NCBI GenBank assembly: GCA_028278325.1
Contig: JANQEO010000306.1
Span: 1 to 48,183, forward strand
Length of the DNA stretch: 48,183 nt
Origin: Candidatus Binatia bacterium
GTDB lineage: Bacteria > Desulfobacterota > Binatia > UBA1149 > JAJCZL01
Reading direction: 5' to 3'
In this document: positions 1-6,093 of the stretch, in pieces
How the letters are laid out: each line of letters opens with the position of its first letter
Numbering within the stretch: position 1 is the stretch's first letter
The notes under the pieces: model-generated
What the model saw: the letters and a program-made list of their open reading frames with translations, nothing else
What the model was told of the DNA's origin: nothing
Databases searched by the model: none
Translations under genes and position numbers: made by a program

Positions 1-78
1 TACCTGGATCGCGAGCAGGGCATCCCTCACCTCAAGGGAGTGCCCTGTCGAATCAACAAGCTACCGGGCTCGGCATGA
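1..78 (+). CDS. C-terminal end of an unidentified protein (cut by window edge)
   Basis: Frame 1 is open from the first base and stops at the TGA at 76-78. The 25 visible residues end in RINKLPGSA. The stop overlaps the ATG of the next gene in an ATGA arrangement, which suggests that this frame is a real gene translationally coupled to its neighbour. Too little is visible to name a family. The low-GC island context suggests accessory or mobile cargo, but that is inference. Confidence 0.45.
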   Translation, partial: YLDREQGIPHLKGVPCRINKLPGSA

Positions 79-311
79 CCGCGAGCGACAAGGAGCTACG
101 CAAGCGCGAACGCGCAGCAACCATCGGAATCTGGATAGCAGGACGTGCCGCCCGCAATCAGACCCTACTGGACCGCGTGTGCCGTCGACTGCTCGCCCGC
201 GCCACAGGCGTAGATCGCGGCAAGGACTTCATGCGCGATCCGTTGGTCGACGAGGAACTCGGATTCGACGCCGAAGAGCTCGATCGCTACCAACGAGGGG
301 AAATCGACTGA
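75..311 (+). CDS. small charged hypothetical protein (78 aa)
   Basis: The ATG at 75 lies inside the stop codon of the upstream frame (ATGA), so translational coupling fixes the start. The product is 78 residues with a basic N-terminus (residues 5-12 rich in K/R/E), a helical middle and an acidic C-terminus (DEELGFDAEELDRY). There is no signal peptide or membrane segment. The alternation of basic and acidic helices vaguely resembles small accessory DNA-binding proteins of mobilisation or integrative elements, but no motif proves it. No function is assigned. Confidence 0.5.
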   Translation: MTASDKELRKRERAATIGIWIAGRAARNQTLLDRVCRRLLARATGVDRGKDFMRDPLVDEELGFDAEELDRYQRGEID

Positions 312-605
312 GCAACCCAAAGTTCTGCCTATGCCCCGCTAGAGAAGCGGCATATCCTCTCTGTTTCCGCGGCCGGTAAGTCGCGAAATCGGCGAAACGA
401 TCGCGACCGCTCTGCTTAGCTACCCCCCGATTAGGAAGGCATCCGCAACTGCCCCCTTACCGATTGTGGGTTCAGCGATGTGGCGCCGCGCAACGGAGGT
501 TCTGTTACGGGCAAGCATGGGTAGTCATGATCTCGTTGACTCAAGACGCTCTTGCTCGTAACTGTTTGTGTCGGCTCCAGTCTCCCGGCGGGCCAGGGGC
601 AATCA
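312..605. other. intergenic region, nothing recognised
   Basis: About 290 bases separate the small gene from the Thr-rich secreted protein. I see no tRNA, clear promoter or terminator. The only usable signal is the AGGGG at about 595-599, six bases before the ATG at 606, which serves the next gene. Confidence 0.5.
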
Positions 606-1961
606 ATGGGCGTGAGGCATACGAGACTTTCTCGTGCGACCTTGCTAGCAGGCGCACTAGTAGCGACCATCTCGGCACACACGTCCCCCGCACTAGCGAT
701 ACTCGGCAGCACATCGACTTCGAGCAGCACGACGAGTACGACCCTCCTGCCCGGCGTGGCGTCGGTGCTGAACGCACCTCCGTGCGCCCAGCCCGTCAGC
801 GTCGGAGCACTCCCTAAGGCCAGCGATTGCCTGTTCATCTTGAATGTGGGCGTCGGGATAGGCTTCTGCGTGCCGGCGTGCATCTGCGACGTCAACGGTG
901 ACTTCGACGAAAACGCCTCCGATGCCCTACTGTGTCTGAAAATAGCCGTGGGGATCGACTTGCCCCGTGCTTGCCCCTGCCCCACTACCACCACAACCTC
1001 AACGAGCACCACAACAATGCCCGGTAGCACAGGGGCCTGCTGTGTAACACGCCGCGGAACGTGCGTGATCACCACAGAGGCGAACTGCAGGGGGACCTAT
1101 CTCGGCAACAGCGACAGTGTCGGCGTTTGCAGTGCGGCGGAGCAAGCGACCTGTGATGGCAGTGAACCTACTACTACCACAACCCTTGACACGACAACGA
1201 CGACCATGCCGCCTGTCCCGAGTGGTGCCTGTTGCGTTCGAGGCGGCGGCTGCATCATATCGCCCGCTGATCGGTGCGCCGGAGTCTATCTCGGAGACCG
1301 CATGAGTGGTGACCTGGTGTGCGACGCCGGGGACGTGGCTGCGTGTGCAGCGGTTACCACGACGACGACCACCAGTACGACTACAACGACTACGACACTG
1401 CCAACGACCACGACGACGTTACCTGCCTTGGAAACCGGTGCCTGCTGCACCGCTATTGGGTGCGGGGTCGGAGAACGACTTCTTTGTGAGTTGTTCGGAG
1501 GTCACTACCTCGGGCCCAGCGAACTCGACTCCTGCACACCGAGCGAACTCGCGGAGTGCATGATCATATTCCCCACAACGACGACGACAACCACAACCCT
1601 GCCGCCTGTCCCGACTGGTGCCTGCTGCGTCCGACGCAGCGGCTGCATCATATCGCCCGCGGATCGGTGCAACGGAGTCTATCTCGGAGACCGGGCTAAT
1701 GGTGACCTGGTGTGCGACGCGGGGGACATGGCTGCGTGCGAGGCGCTAGCCACCACGACAACCACCAGCACGACCACTACGACAACGAGCACGACCACCA
1801 CCACGCTACCGGGGGCACCTACAGGAAAGTGCTGTACGGGAAACGGCGGCTGCGACATAATCACCGAACAGGCATGCTTGGATGGTGGCGGCGAATACGG
1901 CGGCGACGACCCCAACGCCTTCTGCAGTGCCGCTGACGTGGTTCTCTGCGTACTGCGCTAG
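606..1961 (+). CDS. secreted Thr-rich protein with dockerin-like segment and five Cys-rich modules
   Basis: The ATG at 606 is chosen over the in-frame start at 552 because AGGGG sits six bases upstream and a signal peptide starts there (basic MGVRHTRLSR, hydrophobic core, SPALA cleavage-like site near residue 31). The mature protein has a short S/T stretch, then a DxNxD-type, dockerin-like segment (CDVNGDFDENASDALLCL) that could bind calcium. Five ~45-residue modules beginning GACC or GKCC follow, each with six cysteines, joined by linkers made almost only of Thr with LP or MP ends. Modules 2 and 4 are nearly identical even in DNA (about 1213-1350 and 1610-1747), so one is a recent copy. Linkers like these are often extended and glycosylated, and the modules are probably disulfide-bonded outside the cell. 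A role in surface attachment or a large extracellular assembly is inference. Confidence 0.75.
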   Translation: MGVRHTRLSRATLLAGALVATISAHTSPALAILGSTSTSSSTTSTTLLPGVASVLNAPPCAQPVSVGALPKASDCLFILNVGVGIGFCVPACICDVNGDFDENASDALLCLKIAVGIDLPRACPCPTTTTTSTSTTTMPGSTGACCVTRRGTCVITTEANCRGTYLGNSDSVGVCSAAEQATCDGSEPTTTTTLDTTTTTMPPVPSGACCVRGGGCIISPADRCAGVYLGDRMSGDLVCDAGDVAACAAVTTTTTTSTTTTTTTLPTTTTTLPALETGACCTAIGCGVGERLLCELFGGHYLGPSELDSCTPSELAECMIIFPTTTTTTTTLPPVPTGACCVRRSGCIISPADRCNGVYLGDRANGDLVCDAGDMAACEALATTTTTSTTTTTTSTTTTTLPGAPTGKCCTGNGGCDIITEQACLDGGGEYGGDDPNAFCSAADVVLCVLR

Positions 1962-2023
1962 GACTGCTTCAAGAGATGCATTACGGCGGCGCCGCACAAG
2001 CCGGAAGGTTCGCGGCTCTCGGA

Positions 2024-2190
2024 GGAAAGCGCCCCCGACGGGATCTGAACCCGTGTCGCCGGCGTGAAAGGCCCAAAGGCCAAGTGACAAGGAAGGTGAA
2101 ATAAGGGGAAAGGTGCTACTTCATGGTGTCAAAAGGCCAATGACGGTGACACCCGGTGCAAGACGACTTCCCAATTTCTGAACCAACTTT
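2024..2190 (-). repeat. island repeat copy A (tRNA-Glu 3' half plus ~120-nt arm), att-like
   Basis: Read on the minus strand, the tRNA-Glu(TTC) 3' half and its flank (GGAAAGC on the plus strand, 2024-2030) match the intact gene at 11738-11812 as far as the anticodon loop. From there the sequence switches to an arm shared with copies B and C, ending at AACCAACTT near 2190. The arm contains the inverted pair GGTGTCA/TGACACC. Copies A and B agree at roughly nine positions in ten by eye. A switch point in an anticodon loop is a known class of tyrosine-recombinase attachment site, so this is best read as a displaced attachment-site remnant. Confidence 0.75.
2030..2073 (-). pseudogene. tRNA-Glu(TTC) 3'-half remnant
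   Basis: This holds the acceptor 3' strand, T arm (GGTTCAGATCC) and 3' side of the anticodon arm of tRNA-Glu, with a few base changes from the intact gene. The D arm and 5' acceptor strand are missing, so it cannot make a tRNA. Confidence 0.8.
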
Positions 2191-2537
2191 CCTCAGCGTG
2201 TCACTAGCTAGCGCCAGGGTTCGAGTCCGGCGCAGGGAGTTCTCCCAGGCTTCCGGCAATAGGTTGCACGCCGACATGCGAGCCCGGGAGCGGACGCAGC
2301 TAACAGACGAGAAGCTGCCCGGCAGTTGTTAACGCATCGCGGGATAAGGACGCTGGGTTCGTTCTCTGACAACGCCGATCGGCTTTAGGAACTACCGGTC
2401 TCGGCGAGTTCCGGCGCATCTGGGTGATTGACGGACTCCACGCCAAGAGTATAGACACTGATCCAAAGCGTGACGCAGCCGTGCTTCCGCTATACATCGG
2501 CCTCTGTTGTGAACCGTGCCAAACCTGGGGGGATAGA

Positions 2538-3365
2538 ATGCTACAGTCCACACTGTTCCGCTTTTTTGCTAGCCTACTACTGACAGCAACCCTGATGTCT
2601 GCAACAACTGCGGATGCTCAGTGCAGTGTCTTCAACAAGCCGGCCAAGGCCAAGACCATGAAGGTCGATATGGTGCGCACATACGCTCCATGTCCCAATA
2701 GCCAGATCTTTGCCCCAAACACAGCTACGAGCACTGGGATTCCAGCGTGTGGACCGGCTATCACCGGTGACTATTCTAGCGACTCCGATACATCGTTCGA
2801 CTTTGGCGCCAAGGGCAAGTGCAACGCAAAGCTTATTCGTGTCGTAGAGGACCCTTGTAGCACCGGTAGCGGCGTCCCGTGTTCGAACCTCAAGGTCAAG
2901 TCCAAGTGTTCGGATGTTCTGCTGTTCGGCGCCAATCCGGCAACAGGCAGCGGCTGGGAGTTGGTACTGGGTCTGCGCGTCACAATGGAGGATCAAACCT
3001 TCCCCGGCAGCGGCATGACCCTCATAGACTTAGGACTGGAGAACTTTGCCGAGGTACGCTTCGACTTCGAGCCCGCCATCAATGGAAAGCTCAAGCTCAA
3101 GGGTGACTACGCGTCCGATGCTCATTTTGTTTGCATCGGGACTTGCTCGGGCGATCCCCTCATAGCCTGTGATTCGGATACTGTTTGCAGCGATCTCGGC
3201 GTCGGGACGTGTCAACCTGGTCTCGGCGGATGTACACCGGGCGCCGATACCCCCGCCCCGGACTGGCTTGAAATGCCAGCATGCGCGAACGTCGAAATCG
3301 TTGATATGCTAGTACGCGATCCTAACGGCCAGTTGTTCGCTAGACCGGGCCTCGGGGGCAACTAA
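2538..3365 (+). CDS. secreted Cys-containing hypothetical protein (275 aa)
   Basis: The ATG at 2538 is preceded by GGGGGGA (2527-2533) and begins a clear signal peptide: MLQSTLFRFF, a hydrophobic stretch, then TTADA before QC. The longer in-frame start at 2424 would bury the signal peptide, so it is rejected. The mature part is a beta-rich domain of about 180 residues with repeated KLKLKG- and KAKTMK-like strands. A Cys-dense segment near the end (CIGTCSGDPLIACDSDTVCS) has regularly spaced cysteines. No enzyme motif is seen. Proteins with this GDPLIACDSD-type segment are frequent in the exoproteomes of deltaproteobacterial-type genomes (recall, not checked). Function unknown. It is the first gene to the right of repeat copy A. 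Confidence 0.65.
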   Translation: MLQSTLFRFFASLLLTATLMSATTADAQCSVFNKPAKAKTMKVDMVRTYAPCPNSQIFAPNTATSTGIPACGPAITGDYSSDSDTSFDFGAKGKCNAKLIRVVEDPCSTGSGVPCSNLKVKSKCSDVLLFGANPATGSGWELVLGLRVTMEDQTFPGSGMTLIDLGLENFAEVRFDFEPAINGKLKLKGDYASDAHFVCIGTCSGDPLIACDSDTVCSDLGVGTCQPGLGGCTPGADTPAPDWLEMPACANVEIVDMLVRDPNGQLFARPGLGGN

Positions 3366-3383
3366 GACTTCTGACCGGCACCT

Positions 3384-3399
3384 CGAACCGAATGGTTCG
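3384..3399 (+). terminator. weak hairpin after the secreted-protein gene
   Basis: CGAACC and GGTTCG pair around GAAT, starting 19 bases after the stop at 3365. There is no T-run, so it may be a processing or attenuating hairpin rather than an intrinsic terminator. Confidence 0.25.
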
Positions 3400-3597
3400 C
3401 AAAGCGTACGGCCCGGGGAGCCATGAAAGTATCCTTGCGGGGGAAAGGAACACCCTAATCATTTTCGTCGATACGCATGCAAGCGGTTGACCGGGTCTTT
3501 CACAGGGTGTTAGCTGTTTGATCGACGAACTGAGTTAGCTCGACGACCTGCCCTGCTTTTTTAACAGGGCCAACCGCCGCCTTGGCCGGAGTTGCCT

Positions 3598-4116
3598 GTG
3601 AGTGATTTCATGAAGTCTTCCTCCCCGTGGGTTTTCTCCGCTGCGGCGAAAGTAAGCAGTGTAGTCTGCGTGTTACTTGGCCTTGTTCTCTTCGCGATCT
3701 TCGTACCGAACTACCTCGATGGATTAGAATCCATGGCCGCCAGATTCGCCAAGGTCAAAGTTGCCGATGTCGTCGCCATGGATGCGAACGTCGCATCTCT
3801 CCTCGCCGCGGCGGTGCGGATGGAATCCATATTCGCCATCGGGACCGGATTGTTCCTGCTCCATACGGGACTGTTTGTCCCGTTTCACAAACGTGGTGTA
3901 CCCCAGTTGATGTTGGCTTTTGTTCTCGCGATTGCCGTCTACAGCCACACCCAGTTCATCACCCGCTCTGGTCATCCGTGGATCCAAGGAGCCGACGTCT
4001 CTTCCCACATTGTTGATTTCTTTATCCCTGTCCGCATCATCCACGGCCTCGCCTGCGTCGTCTTGCTCTCGCTCGCGGTAGCCAGCTTCTTGGCACCGAC
4101 ACCTGCCAAACATTAA
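3598..4116 (+). CDS. four-helix inner-membrane hypothetical protein (172 aa)
   Basis: The GTG at 3598 is chosen because GGAG (3588-3591) lies six bases before it; the TTG at 3592 would directly abut that site. The protein has four predicted membrane segments at roughly residues 13-38, 75-95, 100-120 and 145-166, with short loops, one of which reads SHTQFITRSGHPWI. Histidines sit near the third and fourth helices, but no heme or metal motif is convincing. Its size and topology recall small DoxX-like or DUF membrane proteins; I cannot assign one. A small hairpin (CCCTG/CAGGG, 3551-3569) lies just upstream. Confidence 0.6.
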   Translation: MSDFMKSSSPWVFSAAAKVSSVVCVLLGLVLFAIFVPNYLDGLESMAARFAKVKVADVVAMDANVASLLAAAVRMESIFAIGTGLFLLHTGLFVPFHKRGVPQLMLAFVLAIAVYSHTQFITRSGHPWIQGADVSSHIVDFFIPVRIIHGLACVVLLSLAVASFLAPTPAKH

Positions 4117-4166
4117 TCCGATTAAAAAGTGCCAGACGTCCGATGGGAGCGACTCTTAGCGCAAGC

Positions 4167-4238
4167 TGACTTCCCAGTTGCTGAGCCAACTGTCGGCGTG
4201 GATAAGCTAACTACTGAAGAAGGAAAGCGTCCCCGACG
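4167..4238 (-). repeat. degenerate island repeat remnant
   Basis: The segment 4167-4191 (CTGACTTCCCAGTTGCTGAG and on) resembles the outer end of the island arm, where copy C reads CTGACTTCCCAATTTCTGAA. A perfect match to the 3' end and flank of the tRNA-Glu gene then occurs at 4218-4238 (GAAGGAAAGCGTCCCCGACG). The rest of the tRNA T arm is absent. This order of pieces suggests an eroded junction between two former insertions. Confidence 0.5.
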
Positions 4239-4341
4239 AACTTCGCACCTTGTGGGTACCGATTCGCCTGAGGTATCACCCGACACGGGGCATTAGTCGA
4301 GCGGCGTAGCCGGAATCACCTCCGGAGCGGGTGAGCCTGTG

Positions 4342-4374
4342 GGCGGTCGTGAGACCGCCAGCCACGTTGGCGGC
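4342..4374 (-). terminator. alternative hairpins downstream of the methyltransferase gene
   Basis: GGCGGTC and GACCGCC (4342-4348 and 4353-4359) pair around GTGA. The CCGCCA of the second arm can instead pair with TGGCGG at 4368-4373. These stems lie a few bases past the methyltransferase stop on the minus strand. No U-run follows, so termination is only likely, not shown. Confidence 0.35.
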
Positions 4375-4380
4375 TTTCGG

Positions 4381-5430
4381 CTACACACGCGCTACGTAGA
4401 ACGCGTTGAGCGGGTCGCCCTCCAGCTGCGTGACGTCGATGTTGGTGAAGCCGGCTTCGGCAAGTAGTTCTCGCGCTTTCTGTTCACCCCACACGGCACC
4501 GAGGCCTTCGCCATCGTAGGCGAGCGAGACCGTCATGCAGTGCAGTAGTGAAGTCCCGTAAAGGAACGGGCCAGCGGGGTGCGTCAGATTCTCACCGACA
4601 TCGCTGTGCGCGTTGATGTCGACCATCAGGAACGTACCGGCGGGACGTAGGGATTGCCGGACGATGCCCAGTACCTCTCGCGGCTTTGCCTGGTCATGGA
4701 TAACATCGAAGCCGGTGATGAGGTCCCAATTGGCCGCCGAGTCCAGGTTTGCCAGGTCGCGGACCTGGAACTCGACGTTGGTCGCGCCCATGTCGCGTGC
4801 GTTCCGGCTGGCCTCCTCGATCGCCTTCTCGCGCAAATCGAAGCCGACGAATCGGCTGTTAGGATATGCAGCGGCCATTACGTTCGTTGCATGCCCCTCG
4901 CCGCAACCGATCTCTAGTACGTCGATTCCCGCTACGAGCTTGTCATCGATGTTTGGGATCGCTTGCGGAAGCTGATCGAGCAACGCTCGCTCAAACTTGT
5001 CAGCGTTCAGACCCGCCCACACTTGCATGAACTCGTCATATCGATCGTAAGGCACACCGCCACCCCGGCGAAACGCGTCGAGGACCTCATGCCTCCGATC
5101 TGTCAGTAGCGCCGTCGAGTGCACAAATGCGGCAAAGTTGTCGGCACCAGCGGCACGCGTCAGAACCCGCGCGTGCTCGGGTGGCAGCCGATACTTCCCA
5201 TCTTCGTATTCGACGATTCCACCGGTGACCATGCCGCCCAGCCATTCCCGCACGTACCTTTCAGTCAAACCGCTCGCTGTCGCGATCTTCTCAGAGGTCG
5301 AGGTCGGCATCCCGTCCAGAATATCGAAGAGTCCCAGCTCATGGCCCATGCTGACAAGCACCGACAACATGCCCTCGTTCATCAGGGTACTCATACGGGT
5401 TACAAACTGCTCCGCTCGTGCTGTATCCAT
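4381..5430 (-). CDS. class I SAM-dependent methyltransferase, Rv2258c-like, with N-terminal winged helix
   Basis: 349 residues. The N-terminal ~120 residues form a winged-helix/dimerisation part (LGLFDIL, ASGLTERYVREWL, MVTGGIVE), as in Mycobacterium Rv2258c-type and O-methyltransferase-like enzymes. The SAM domain has motif I DVLEIGCGEGHA (residues 170-181), acidic motif II in FVGFDLRE (D198), the adenine-site Asp in VRDL (D225) and a post-motif FDVIHDQAKP (241-250). The substrate cannot be read from the sequence and is probably a small molecule. A strong ribosome site (GGAGAGAAGG) lies just before the ATG. The gene lies inside the tRNA-Glu island and runs against its two left neighbours, so it is probably transcribed alone. 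Confidence 0.85.
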   Translation of the reverse strand: MDTARAEQFVTRMSTLMNEGMLSVLVSMGHELGLFDILDGMPTSTSEKIATASGLTERYVREWLGGMVTGGIVEYEDGKYRLPPEHARVLTRAAGADNFAAFVHSTALLTDRRHEVLDAFRRGGGVPYDRYDEFMQVWAGLNADKFERALLDQLPQAIPNIDDKLVAGIDVLEIGCGEGHATNVMAAAYPNSRFVGFDLREKAIEEASRNARDMGATNVEFQVRDLANLDSAANWDLITGFDVIHDQAKPREVLGIVRQSLRPAGTFLMVDINAHSDVGENLTHPAGPFLYGTSLLHCMTVSLAYDGEGLGAVWGEQKARELLAEAGFTNIDVTQLEGDPLNAFYVARV

Positions 5431-5635
5431 CCTTCTCTCCAGCGCTGTAAAGATCGGACGCTCGTCTGAACGCCGGCTCTAACGGCCCCCCGGGCGAAGC
5501 CCAGCAAGCCGGCGCAGTATGCCGGCGCGCCACGCAGTGGGCAATGGTTAAGCTGGCTTGTGCTTCTTGAGACTCGGTAACGGGCGCTGGAGCGAGGACT
5601 GCTGCCGGGAAAATGCCTGCTCACGCCCCAGTAAA

Positions 5636-5802
<167 letters not shown>

Positions 5803-6093
5803 TGCTTGCCATCGAGCGTATTCGACGCTCAGGGCACGCCACTCGCGCTAAGAAAAGCGCCCGGTACGATTCTAACTTGCGGCATACGGGTTCGAGGTCA
5901 CATCTCGACACCGACCCGTTCGACAAGCATTGAGCGGGTTTTCGTTGCTATAGCTATGTTTACGGCGCAGCCACAGTTCTGTGGAGTTACACTGATTGCG
6001 GTTTTTTTAAGATACTCAACCGGCACCAATACCGGCACCGGGCGCGCTGCTGGGACGAGCCCGCCTCTTTGGCTACCCGATACAAGCGGCGGC

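Larger units (their letters stand above)
1962..2537. other. intergenic region carrying repeat copy A
   Basis: This gap holds the tRNA-Glu remnant and repeat copy A (2024-2190). To its right is a T-arm-like segment, GGTTCGAGTCC, framed by GCGCC/GGCGC at 2211-2233. It could be a decayed tRNA piece, but no full cloverleaf can be drawn. The remaining 300 bases up to the secreted-protein gene show no recognisable gene. Confidence 0.5.

Noticed and set aside
1346..1430. ACN-rich tracts as simple-sequence repeats or CRISPR
   Set aside because: They are Thr codons in the linkers of the secreted protein, with mixed third bases; no phase-variable homopolymer was found.
2024..2190. Integron attC site
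   Set aside because: No RYYYAAC/GTTRRRY core pair or R''/L'' arrangement, and the tRNA-Glu half fits an anticodon-loop attachment site better.
2205..2240. A plus-strand tRNA after copy A (T-arm-like GGTTCGAGTCC)
   Set aside because: No acceptor, D arm or anticodon arm can be paired around it; left only as a possible tRNA scrap.
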